Below are positions 16,545-23,791 of a stretch of DNA of 44,834 nt, one piece after another. The translations under genes and the position numbers were made by a program. The stretch is from contig OMXT01000061.1 of the NCBI GenBank assembly GCA_900315125.1, positions 1 through 44,834 on the forward strand, given 5' to 3'. Each line of letters begins with the position of its first letter. The stretch's first letter is position 1. The DNA comes from an uncultured Eubacteriales bacterium. GTDB taxonomy: Bacteria > Bacillota > Clostridia > Peptostreptococcales > Anaerovoracaceae. The notes beneath the pieces are model-generated. The model had not been told where the DNA came from. It made no database searches and saw only the letters and a list, made by a program, of their open reading frames with translations.

Positions 16545-17411
16545 CTATCTTTTGCCTGCAGCGCGGGCTGTAAATATCATGATATCTTCTATGGTCGCCC
16601 GTTCCGTGATGATCCCCGGGGGCAGGGCCTGAGGCAGCGCGCTGCGGAGAAGGAGTCCTTCGTTTCCGTAGGAGCCTTCCTTGATTGTAACAAAACCCAG
16701 TCCGCCGATTTCCGGATGTTCCTGACTGTCCCACTTTACGATCACATGGGAATCCAACAGCTCGTCCTTGGGCTGGCAGAACAGGATCTGTCCTTCGTGA
16801 AGGAACGCGATGTAGTCACAGATCTTCTCCAGGTCGCTGAGTATGTGGGTGGAAATCAGCACGGCGTGGTTCTCATCCCGGGCGAAGTTATTAAATACGT
16901 CCAGCACCTCGTCCCGGACTACAGGATCCAGCCCGGACGTGGGCTCGTCCATGATCAGCAGGTCCGGATGATGGGACAGGGCACAGGCGATATTGAGCTT
17001 GGCTGCGGTTCCCTTGGAATATTCGCTGAACTCCTGGCCCAGAGGCAGACGGAATTTCTCCGCGTAAGCGTTAAAAATCCGGTCATCCCAGTCTCGAAAA
17101 AACATGCTCATGATCTTCTCTATCTGTCTTCCTGATAGATTTGCAGGGAAGCAGGGCGCATCGGGAATGGCGCCAATCCGGTTCTTCAGTTCGGTAAATG
17201 AGGGATCCCGGTTGTCTGTTCCCATGACATGGATCGTTCCTGCGTCTGCAGCGGCTGCGGACAGGATGGACCGCAGCAGGGTGGTCTTGCCTGCGCCGTT
17301 CTCGCCGATGAGCCCCAGCACCGTGCCGGCGGGCAGATCCAGATCCACCGGTCCCAGGGTGAAGCTGCTGTACCGCCGGATCAGCCCCCGAATTTCGATT
17401 GCGTTCTTCAT
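16545..17411 (-). CDS. ABC transporter ATPase (YtrB/BcrA-like)
   Basis: A 288-residue ATPase. Walker A is GENGAGKTT at about residues 36-44. The signature motif is the variant YSKGTAAKLNIA in place of LSGGQ, common in this exporter group. Walker B is LLIMDEPTSGLDP near 155-167, and the switch histidine is in STHILSD. The last 70 residues form the usual extension. It powers the permease encoded immediately downstream on the minus strand and is likely co-transcribed with the GntR regulator, 94 bases upstream. Confidence 0.9.
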   Translation of the reverse strand: MKNAIEIRGLIRRYSSFTLGPVDLDLPAGTVLGLIGENGAGKTTLLRSILSAAAADAGTIHVMGTDNRDPSFTELKNRIGAIPDAPCFPANLSGRQIEKIMSMFFRDWDDRIFNAYAEKFRLPLGQEFSEYSKGTAAKLNIACALSHHPDLLIMDEPTSGLDPVVRDEVLDVFNNFARDENHAVLISTHILSDLEKICDYIAFLHEGQILFCQPKDELLDSHVIVKWDSQEHPEIGGLGFVTIKEGSYGNEGLLLRSALPQALPPGIITERATIEDIMIFTARAAGKR

Positions 17412-17505
17412 AGTTCTCTCTCCTTGTAAATAATGCGGTTTAATTTCCTGGTTAAATATCTCTGCTAACTATTGCTGTTATTTTATTGCGGTTACAGTAT
17501 TGTTG

Positions 17506-17997
17506 TTAGGTTGGCTGCTCTTCTCTGCCATTTGTTTTCAGCGCGCCGGCGGTCTCTTTCTCACTATCTGTCTCCTTTGCGTCATCAGACTCCAGCGCGC
17601 CGGCCTTTGGATCATTCCGTTCTGAGCCCTGTTCCATGCACAGGTCCAGAATCTCTGTGAATTCCTCCCGGCTGAGGCCGATAGCCGCAGCCAGATCAAC
17701 TGCCTTCGTCAGATGTTCTTCTATCTGGCGCAGGTATTCCTCTCGTATCAGTTCCATGTTCCGGGGAGCGACGAAGAAGCCTTTGCCCGGCATGGAATAG
17801 ATGTAACCGTCCCGTTCCAGGTCATCATAAGCGTGCCTCGTTGTGATGACGCTGATCCGCAGCTCCCTCGCCATGGCGCGGATCGACGGAAGGGCGTCGT
17901 CATCCTGCAGGGAGCCGCTGATGATCTGTTCCTTGATCTGGATGTAGATCTGTTCATATATTGGTTTGTTTGCTGTGTTGCTAATGATTACCTTCAT
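17506..17997 (-). CDS. GntR-family transcriptional regulator, YtrA subfamily
   Basis: A 163-residue regulator. The winged helix-turn-helix occupies about residues 10-78 (PIYEQIYIQIKEQIISG, then LPSIRAMARELRIS, then a wing ending GKGFFVA). There is only a short helical dimerisation segment up to about residue 118, as in YtrA proteins, and no large effector domain. The final 40 residues are polar low-complexity sequence, unusual for the family. It heads the minus-strand ABC cassette and probably represses it. The upstream DNA holds a perfect 15-base-arm palindrome (18112-18148) and heptad repeats (18044-18087), strong candidates for its operator. Confidence 0.85.
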   Translation of the reverse strand: MKVIISNTANKPIYEQIYIQIKEQIISGSLQDDDALPSIRAMARELRISVITTRHAYDDLERDGYIYSMPGKGFFVAPRNMELIREEYLRQIEEHLTKAVDLAAAIGLSREEFTEILDLCMEQGSERNDPKAGALESDDAKETDSEKETAGALKTNGREEQPT

Positions 17998-18043
17998 GCG
18001 GCTACCTTCATTCGGCGGTTCCCGTCTGGGAGACTTACTATTG

Positions 18044-18087
18044 ACTAATAACTAATATGACTAATAACTAATAACTAATAACTATTA
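18044..18087 (-). repeat. ACTAATA heptad repeats in the gntR leader
   Basis: ACTAATA occurs at 18044, 18051, 18060, 18067 and 18074, and a variant, ACTATTA, at 18081. All sit on a seven-base register except for a two-base gap after the second copy. They lie 47-90 bases upstream of the gntR start codon, between it and the palindrome. Confidence 0.75.
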
Positions 18088-18111
18088 AGAGATGCTCTGA
18101 TTGTATATATT

Positions 18112-18148
18112 GTGATTACTGTATATGCTTAATATATACAGTAATCAC
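18112..18148. promoter_or_regulatory. Perfect palindrome, likely GntR/YtrA operator
   Basis: GTGATTACTGTATAT (18112-18126) is the exact reverse complement of 18134-18148, with a seven-base centre, GCTTAAT. The arms are AT-rich and contain -10-like sequence on both strands. It lies 115 bases upstream of gntR in the only promoter-competent region for that cassette, so autoregulation is likely. Confidence 0.65.
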
Positions 18149-18196
18149 GGATATGTCAAGTTTGTATGCGGATCCATTAAAAAATAACTGGTTTCC

Positions 18197-18430
18197 GTGG
18201 CGACGCGACCGCCTGGATGGCGAGATCTTCAGATTTCACGGATCCGCAGACGAAGTCGCCCCGGAAACCATTGAATCTCGGGGCGATGCGACCGCCTGGA
18301 TGGCGAGATCTTCGAATTTCACGGATCCGCAGCCGGAGTCGCCCCGGAAACCATTGAATCTCGGGGCGATGCGACCGCCTAGATGGCGATATCTTCGAAT
18401 TTTACGGATCCGCAGCCGGTGTCGCCCCGG
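18197..18430. repeat. Three tandem copies of an 83-base unit
   Basis: Units start at 18197, 18280 and 18363; the last is cut at about 68 bases. Each begins GGGGCGATGCGACCGCC (GTGGCGACGCGACCGCC in the first) and, about 55-60 bases later, carries GTCGCCCCGG, so the ends GGGGCGA and TCGCCCC can pair into one long hairpin per unit. Internal palindromes AGATCT, TTCGAA and CGGATCCG are kept. Unit 3 has a few point changes. No gene family or known repeat class was recognised. Confidence 0.85.
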
Positions 18431-18550
18431 GCGAATTCATGGGGCAGCCGGAGAGCACAAGTGAAAGTCCATTCGTAATCAGTTTATTACGTAAAGCGGT
18501 CCGGGAGAATCGAAATTCAGCGGCTGAAACGCAATATTACAACATACTGG

Positions 18551-18579
18551 TTTACATAAAACCCCGCTCGTGGTAAAAT
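18551..18579 (+). promoter_or_regulatory. Sigma-A type promoter of the methyltransferase gene
   Basis: TTTACA at 18551-18556, a 17-base spacer and TAAAAT at 18574-18579. The leader to ATG 18685 is about 95 bases. Confidence 0.65.
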
Positions 18580-18615
18580 ACCTATACATATGAAAGATTT
18601 TGGCTGACCGCAGAT

Positions 18616-18635
18616 GCATCGCTAATAGGCGATGC
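18616..18635 (+). other. Leader hairpin
   Basis: GCATCGC (18616-18622) pairs perfectly with GCGATGC (18629-18635) around TAATAG, within the methyltransferase leader. There is no U-run after it. Confidence 0.4.
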
Positions 18636-18684
18636 CCGGGAGAATGCTGAATACCACGTGGAAACCCGTACTGAGAGGAACCGG

Positions 18685-19863
18685 ATGAAACTGACTTTGA
18701 TCGCAACGACAACATTTGGACTGGAAGCCGTGGTCCGCCGGGAGGTGGAAGGACTGGGATACCGGATCCTCAAGACAGAGAACGGCAAGGTGACATTCCA
18801 GGGCGACGAGCGGGCGATCGTCCGGGCCAACCTCTGGCTGCGCTGCGCCGACCGGGTCATGATCCGGATGGCGGAGTTTATGGCGGAGGAATCCGAGGAA
18901 CTTTTTCAGCAGGTGAAGGGCATCCCCTGGGAGAATTTTATACCTCCGGACGGAAAATTTACGGTGAATGTTTCTACCGTCAAATCAAAGCTCAGAAGTG
19001 AGCCCTACAATCAGAAAACGATCAAGAAAGCAATGGTCGACCGCCTTTCCGGCGTTTACAGCATGGAGCATTTTCCGGAAACGGGCGCTGCCTATACGAT
19101 CCACGCGGCGCTGCTGAAGGACCGGGTCACCCTTGCGATGGATACATCCGGCGAGGCTCTCCACAAGCGGGGATACCGCGCCGCGCCGGTGACTGCGCCC
19201 ATCAAGGAAACACTGGCGTCTGCCATGGTTCAGCTTTCGTTCTGGAATCCGGACAGGATCCTGGTGGACCCCTGCTGCGGTTCGGGAACCATAGCCATAG
19301 AAGCGGCAATGATCGGCAGGAACATTGCGCCGGGCCTGTCCCGGAAGTTCGCGTCGGAGCAGTGGGACCTGATTCCGCAGAATCTCTGGGCCGAGGAGAG
19401 AAAATCAGCCTATGATGCCATAGACTATGACAGGGATCTTCAGATTTATGCCTCCGACATAGACTGCCGTGCCATCAGCGCGGCAGAGGAAAACGCCGCA
19501 GAGGCAGGTACTGACGATGCGATCGTATTTAAACGATGTGATATATCCAACGCCTTTTCTATGGAAGGAGACTATGGGGTCATAATCACCAATCCTCCAT
19601 ACGGTGAGCGGATCGGGGACCGGAAAGCGGTGGATCACATAGAGGACGTTCTTTCCAGGACAACAAAGACCCGACCGACCTGGTCTTTGTTTATTATCAC
19701 GCCAGATCGGGATGCGGAAAAGAAGATACGGGGCGGTCCTGCGGACCGCCGCAGAAAACTGTATAACGGGCGGATCGAGGTCTGTTATTATCAGTTCCAT
19801 GGAAAGAAGAAAGAGAAGAAACAAGCAGGAAATGGGAGTGTTTCGGCGGCTTCCGGGGATTAA
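18685..19863 (+). CDS. THUMP-domain class I rRNA (guanine-N2) methyltransferase (RlmL/YpsC-like)
   Basis: A 392-residue SAM-dependent RNA methyltransferase of the UPF0020 family, related to the N-terminal RlmL module and B. subtilis YpsC, which modify 23S rRNA guanine. Residues 1-50 form the ferredoxin-like part (TTTFGLEAVVRREVEGLG); the THUMP domain runs to about 155; the Rossmann methyltransferase domain contains DPCCGSGTIAIEAA near 196-209 and the catalytic NPPYGER near 310. The C-terminal tail is short and basic. ATG 18685 is chosen for its GAGAGGAA ribosome binding site; a GTG 27 bases upstream has none. Promoter at 18551-18579. Housekeeping gene, complete. Confidence 0.88.
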   Translation: MKLTLIATTTFGLEAVVRREVEGLGYRILKTENGKVTFQGDERAIVRANLWLRCADRVMIRMAEFMAEESEELFQQVKGIPWENFIPPDGKFTVNVSTVKSKLRSEPYNQKTIKKAMVDRLSGVYSMEHFPETGAAYTIHAALLKDRVTLAMDTSGEALHKRGYRAAPVTAPIKETLASAMVQLSFWNPDRILVDPCCGSGTIAIEAAMIGRNIAPGLSRKFASEQWDLIPQNLWAEERKSAYDAIDYDRDLQIYASDIDCRAISAAEENAAEAGTDDAIVFKRCDISNAFSMEGDYGVIITNPPYGERIGDRKAVDHIEDVLSRTTKTRPTWSLFIITPDRDAEKKIRGGPADRRRKLYNGRIEVCYYQFHGKKKEKKQAGNGSVSAASGD

Positions 19864-19876
19864 ATCATATAATGGT

Positions 19877-19905
19877 TTGCGTTGCCTGCTAATTTATTGT
19901 ATAAT
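19877..19905 (+). promoter_or_regulatory. Sigma-A type promoter
   Basis: TTGCGT (19877-19882), a 17-base spacer and a consensus TATAAT (19900-19905), 37 bases before ATG 19943. Good match, directly upstream of the low-complexity membrane protein gene. Confidence 0.7.
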
Positions 19906-19942
19906 ATTGTGAAATGTATACTTGGGAAAGGTAGAGTTTACG

Positions 19943-21133
19943 ATGTTTGATTCCAGTACGGCGCTTCTTGTGCTGATTTTGCTGGGTGTGATCATCCTGA
20001 TCATTCTGGTGATCGCGTTCATGGTAAGCATATTGGGATCCGGAAGGGACAGGTCAGCTGCCCTTGACAGGATCGATCGAACGGTTTCGGAGATCAGCGG
20101 CAGAGTTGATAAGACGGAGCCGTCTCAGCCTGCCATGATAGAGGTGATCGCCGCCCGCATAGATACCGCAGAAGCACAGCGGGCAGCAGGGATGCTGTCT
20201 GAGTTTGACCGTCTGGTGGATAATGCGGAAGGCGGGACACCGCCATCCCAGAGCGTAAACAGCAGCAGCCTGTCACCGACTGCAGACCATGCTGGATCAG
20301 GCAGCGTTCAGGTCGAGGTCCAGCAGGACAATCCCAATGTTGCAGAGATCCGGATCCAGAGCGAACCGGCAGCAGCGCCCAAGGCAGAACCGAAAGGGTT
20401 GCCCAAGGCAGAACCTGTTGTGGAACCTGAGGCTGAACCAGTGGTACAGAATAAGCCAGTGGTGAAGCCTGCGGTGAAGAGCAAGCCGCAGCCTAGGGGA
20501 ATACCGGTGGAGAAACCCAAGGCAGAACCTGCAGTACAGAGCAAGCCGCAGCCCAAGGCAGAACCGAAGCAGAAACCTAAGATGGAGCCTGCAGTGCAGC
20601 GTAAGCCAGAGGTGAAACCAGCGGTACAGAGCCGGAAACCGGAAATGCAGAAGAAAGAGCCGGAGAGAAAGGCGATGCATGCCGGCGGCTCATCCCTTAT
20701 CAAACAGCTGCAGCAGGCCCTGGCGGAAGAGGAGGCCGCGGCGGCACAGGTGGCGTCTGTCAAGCCAAAGCCCATAAAGAAGGAAAAAACGCCCGCTAAG
20801 GCGGAGCCGGTGAAGAAGACGGAAACGCCAGTCGAGGCGGAGCCGGTGAAGAAGCCGGAAGCGCCGGTCAAGGCGGAGCCGGTGAAGAAGCCGGAAGCGC
20901 CGGTCAAACCAAAGCCGGTAGAAAAGCCAGAAATGCCGATCAAGGCGGAAACGGTAAAGAAACCGGCGGCGGTCAAATCGGAACCGAAGGTCGTTCAGGA
21001 AGCGAAACCGGAGGGAAAACAGCCGGTCAGGGCTTTGTACGAAGGAGAAAGAAGATTTACCGAAAGAAACTGCGGAGTCGATAAGCGGGGCAGAGTCTAC
21101 TCTGCTGAAGAATTGAGGAAGCAGATCAGATAG
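19943..21133 (+). CDS. Membrane-anchored Pro/Lys/Glu-rich low-complexity protein
   Basis: A 396-residue protein. A single N-terminal transmembrane helix lies at about residues 8-30 (ALLVLILLGVIILIILVIAF), then a short soluble helical part. A long disordered region of KPEAPVKAEPV-type repeats spans about residues 130-350. The last 35 residues are more ordered (RRFTERNCGVDKRGRVYSAEELRKQI) and may be the functional end, with one cysteine. A 36-base DNA repeat makes part of the disordered region. ATG 19943 follows GAAAGGTAG; a TTG at 19922 is less likely. A dispersed repeat copy lies at 21023-21038 in frame. The next gene is also a low-complexity membrane protein, so the pair may form one envelope structure. 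Family not recognised. Confidence 0.65.
   Translation: MFDSSTALLVLILLGVIILIILVIAFMVSILGSGRDRSAALDRIDRTVSEISGRVDKTEPSQPAMIEVIAARIDTAEAQRAAGMLSEFDRLVDNAEGGTPPSQSVNSSSLSPTADHAGSGSVQVEVQQDNPNVAEIRIQSEPAAAPKAEPKGLPKAEPVVEPEAEPVVQNKPVVKPAVKSKPQPRGIPVEKPKAEPAVQSKPQPKAEPKQKPKMEPAVQRKPEVKPAVQSRKPEMQKKEPERKAMHAGGSSLIKQLQQALAEEEAAAAQVASVKPKPIKKEKTPAKAEPVKKTETPVEAEPVKKPEAPVKAEPVKKPEAPVKPKPVEKPEMPIKAETVKKPAAVKSEPKVVQEAKPEGKQPVRALYEGERRFTERNCGVDKRGRVYSAEELRKQIR
20801..20960 (+). repeat. 36-base in-frame tandem repeat
   Basis: Units beginning GCGGAGCCGGTGAAGAAG start at 20801, 20837 and 20873 with exact 36-base spacing, and decayed copies follow. Each encodes twelve residues of the type AEPVKKPEAPVK. Copy number could vary by slippage. 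Confidence 0.75.
21023..21038 (+). repeat. Dispersed repeat, copy 3 (inside the low-complexity gene)
   Basis: CCGGTCAGGGCTTTGT, the 16-base core, is identical to the other three copies and is read in frame as PVRALY. Confidence 0.65.
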
Positions 21134-21162
21134 ATAGTAATTACAGTATGCAGGAGGCAGAT

Positions 21163-23703
21163 ATGATTTGTAAGAATTGTGGACATCTGTTAAATGACGG
21201 GGACAGGTTCTGTCCTAACTGCGGGAGCCGGGTAGTTCCGGAGACGCCTGCAACCCAGGGCAGTGGTTTCACCCCGTCCTTCCGTGAAAAGGAAGCGACG
21301 CAGAGTCCGACCAGTGCTGCACAGCCTGAGAAACCTCAGGAGGAACAGCCGCATAAAAGAAAATTCCAGTTTGAGGAATTCAACTGGGATCTGGACGGTT
21401 TTCCCACGGAGAAGCCCAAGAGAACCGAGGATGTGGATTTCAGCTGGGAATCTGTAAGCGACGAGCATTCCCGCAGAAAGAGAGAAAAAGAGACTCCGAA
21501 ACTGAAGGGGAAAGAAGACTTTGAAGAGGTAGAAGCACGCAAACGCGAGGCTGCTGCCGCGGAGAAGCAGAAACAGCATGAGAAGGAGCTGGAAGAGGCG
21601 ATCTTTGGCGTAAAGGATCACGACGGCAACATTTCCGAGACCGTTCGCGTGGATGCAGTGGATAAGCCGGAGGACCTGAGCAAGACTCAGAAGATCGACA
21701 AGTTCTATACATACAATAAGAAGAACGAAGAATTTCAGGAACTCCTGGACAAAGAATATAACCGGCTGAAGGCACAGATCGAGGCAGACGCGGAACGTGA
21801 CGCCAAACGGATCGATCTTGATGCAGCGAAGGAAGCGGAGAAGGCAGCCGCACTGGAGCCGGAAACAGCAGAGAATGCAGAAGAAGCACCGGAGACAGCG
21901 CCTGCAGTGGACGCAGAAACGGCGCCGGAAGCAGCTGCACAGACCGAACCTGCTAAAGCGGAAGAAGCTGCTGCGGCAGTACCGGAAGAGGCAGAAACTG
22001 CTGCAGCGGAAGCTGCAGAGCCGGAAGCGGAAGAAACGGAAGAATCTGAGACTGCTGCGCCGGAAGTAGCAGAGGCGGAGGAAGAAGCACAGGAGCGTGC
22101 GGAACCCTCTGAAGCTGAGGCGGAAGCGGAGGAGCCTGCGGCAGAAACGGAAGCCGTGGAAGAGCAGCTTGAGGCAAGCCAGCCGGAGTCTGCTGAGGAA
22201 GAACCGGCTGCAGAAGAGTCTGCTGAGGAGGAATCGGAAGCCATCGCTGCGCCGGAAGATGAGCAGAAGGCGGAACCGGTTTATGTCGGCACGGTTCTCA
22301 GTCATGTGCCGGAACAGGTCAATGCAGAGCCGGTAATTGCAGAGCCGGCAGCTGCAGAATCAGCAGCTGCGGATGAGACGCCTGCAGAATTGGAGACGGA
22401 ACCTGTAATTGCTGAACAGGAAGAATCTCCGGAGGCAGAGGAAGAAGAGCCTGCGGAAGCTATTGCAGAGGAACAGCCTGAGGCTGAATCTGCTGCAGAT
22501 ATTGAGGATAACGAGCCGGAGACAGAACCGGCGGATATACCGGAACAGGAAACTGCTGAGGCAGAACCTGCGGAACCGGAGACCATAGATCAGAGTGAAG
22601 CAAAAGTTGAAGATTATCTTAAGGAGCTGAACTCTAAGGAAATGTCGCTGGCAGCGCTCCTTCAGGCCGCGGCGAAGAAACAGCCGGAAGCTGAGCCGGC
22701 TGCAGAGGAGGCCGCGTCTGAAGATGCATTCGTTCAGGAGCCTGAGCATGCAGCGGAAGAGGCATCGTTTGCAGAAGAGACTCCTCAGGAACCGGAATTC
22801 GCAGTACCGGAGGAGACTGCGGCAGAAGAAATGCCGGAAGAAGCTCCGGAAGCAGAGGAATTAGCGTCAGAAGAGGCACTGGTACCGGAAAGCGAAGAAC
22901 AGACCGTTTCTGATAACAGCAATGTGCTGGATGATCTCGTCATTACGGAAGAAGAACCGGCACCTCAGGCTTTTGATCCTGAAAAGGAACTGGAACTTTT
23001 CCGCCAGAAGGTAGAACGGGAGATGGGAATCCGTCTGGACGAAGAAGAACCGGAGGCAGAACCGGCAGAAGAACCGGCGCAGGCAGCAGAGGAGCCGGTG
23101 AGCCAGAGTACAGGTTTCAGGGCTGACGCGGATCAGACTGCTCCGGCAGCGCCTGCAGCAGTAGACGATTTCCTGAAGGATTTCATTCCGGACGCAGAGC
23201 AGTCAGCTGCTGAGGCACCGCTGGACAAGGCGGCAGAGCCTCAGACCATGTTCGATGAGCCGGCAGCAGAAGCACCGGTTGAAGCACCGATTCAGGAACC
23301 GGCGCACAGCAGAGAAGATGATTTCTTCAAATTTGCACCGGCTGAGCCGAAAAAGGATCTTAAACCGGCAGCTGCGGCCGCTGCGGTTGCGGCTACTGCG
23401 GCGGAACAGTCCATAGAAGACAGAGTGAAAGCAGATGCTGCCGGCACAGCCGATCAGGCGGACTCCAGAATAACATATCACGATGTTTTCGCAGACGAGA
23501 TCCTGGAAGAGAAGAACGGAAAGAAAGATAAGCCGAAGAAGCATACCGGTCTGAAGGTACTGGCAATCATACTCTGCATACTGATCATCGCAGAGATTCT
23601 TGTCATTGCCATTAAGTACATGGCACCGGACAGCGCAGCTGCAATCAAACTGCAGGATATTTTCAACAGCGTATACGGAAGCATCGGATCGCTGTTCGGC
23701 TGA
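21163..23703 (+). CDS. Zinc-ribbon protein with long acidic disordered region and C-terminal membrane helix
   Basis: An 846-residue protein. The N-terminal zinc ribbon reads MICKNCGHLLNDGDRFCPNC, with the C-x2-C-x12-C-x2-C pattern typical of zinc-ribbon membrane proteins. A moderately ordered charged part follows to about residue 210. Residues about 215-740 are a very long Glu/Ala/Pro-rich acidic tract. One transmembrane helix lies near 800-822 (LAIILCILIIAEILVIAI), followed by a short tail. This predicts a cytoplasmic zinc ribbon and acidic region tethered to the membrane. ATG 21163 is preferred over ATG 21148 because GGAGG sits five bases upstream and it places the first cysteine at residue 3. 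It lies 29 bases after the preceding membrane protein and is probably co-transcribed. Function unknown. Confidence 0.7.
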   Translation: MICKNCGHLLNDGDRFCPNCGSRVVPETPATQGSGFTPSFREKEATQSPTSAAQPEKPQEEQPHKRKFQFEEFNWDLDGFPTEKPKRTEDVDFSWESVSDEHSRRKREKETPKLKGKEDFEEVEARKREAAAAEKQKQHEKELEEAIFGVKDHDGNISETVRVDAVDKPEDLSKTQKIDKFYTYNKKNEEFQELLDKEYNRLKAQIEADAERDAKRIDLDAAKEAEKAAALEPETAENAEEAPETAPAVDAETAPEAAAQTEPAKAEEAAAAVPEEAETAAAEAAEPEAEETEESETAAPEVAEAEEEAQERAEPSEAEAEAEEPAAETEAVEEQLEASQPESAEEEPAAEESAEEESEAIAAPEDEQKAEPVYVGTVLSHVPEQVNAEPVIAEPAAAESAAADETPAELETEPVIAEQEESPEAEEEEPAEAIAEEQPEAESAADIEDNEPETEPADIPEQETAEAEPAEPETIDQSEAKVEDYLKELNSKEMSLAALLQAAAKKQPEAEPAAEEAASEDAFVQEPEHAAEEASFAEETPQEPEFAVPEETAAEEMPEEAPEAEELASEEALVPESEEQTVSDNSNVLDDLVITEEEPAPQAFDPEKELELFRQKVEREMGIRLDEEEPEAEPAEEPAQAAEEPVSQSTGFRADADQTAPAAPAAVDDFLKDFIPDAEQSAAEAPLDKAAEPQTMFDEPAAEAPVEAPIQEPAHSREDDFFKFAPAEPKKDLKPAAAAAAVAATAAEQSIEDRVKADAAGTADQADSRITYHDVFADEILEEKNGKKDKPKKHTGLKVLAIILCILIIAEILVIAIKYMAPDSAAAIKLQDIFNSVYGSIGSLFG

Positions 23704-23758
23704 TCCGGGCTGGGCAGGAACAGCCTGTCCGGATCGTGCAGCCCGGGGATCGGGCTGC
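23702..23758 (+). terminator. Two hairpins after the zinc-ribbon gene
   Basis: GATCCGG (23702-23708) pairs with CCGGATC (23729-23735), and GCAGCCCG (23738-23745) pairs with CGGGCTGC (23751-23758). The sequence after the second, TGAGTTGTTT, is only weakly T-rich. It may terminate partially or stabilise the 3' end ahead of the UPF0182 gene. Confidence 0.45.
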
Positions 23759-23791
23759 TGAGTTGTTTAACTGTTAGGGGAGGAAGAGATT

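Larger units (their letters stand above)
17998..18684. other. 687-base gene-free stretch with regulatory and repeat DNA
   Basis: Between the divergent gntR and methyltransferase genes. From left to right it holds ACTAATA heptad repeats (18044-18087), a perfect palindrome (18112-18148), three 83-base tandem repeats (18197-18430), a promoter (18551-18579) and a leader hairpin (18616-18635). A 103-codon frame crosses the repeats, but 83 is not a multiple of three, so each unit is read differently and the frame is not credible as a gene. Confidence 0.7.

Noticed and set aside
18153..18464. A 103-codon open frame across the 83-base repeats
   Set aside because: The repeat unit is not a multiple of three, so each copy is read in a different frame and the protein shows no repeated pattern; no good ribosome binding site.
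17998..18684. RNase P RNA (rnpB), often near YpsC-type genes
   Set aside because: None of the conserved rnpB blocks such as GAGGAAAGTCC is present.
19660..19695. A fifth dispersed-repeat copy in the methyltransferase gene (ACAAAGACCCGACCG with inverted partner)
   Set aside because: Mismatches to the core, and the encoded residues fit the family normally; treated as chance.
21800..23400. Long minus-strand and alternate-frame open reading frames through the Glu/Ala/Pro-rich gene
   Set aside because: They are by-products of the low-complexity composition, without ribosome binding sites or family features.
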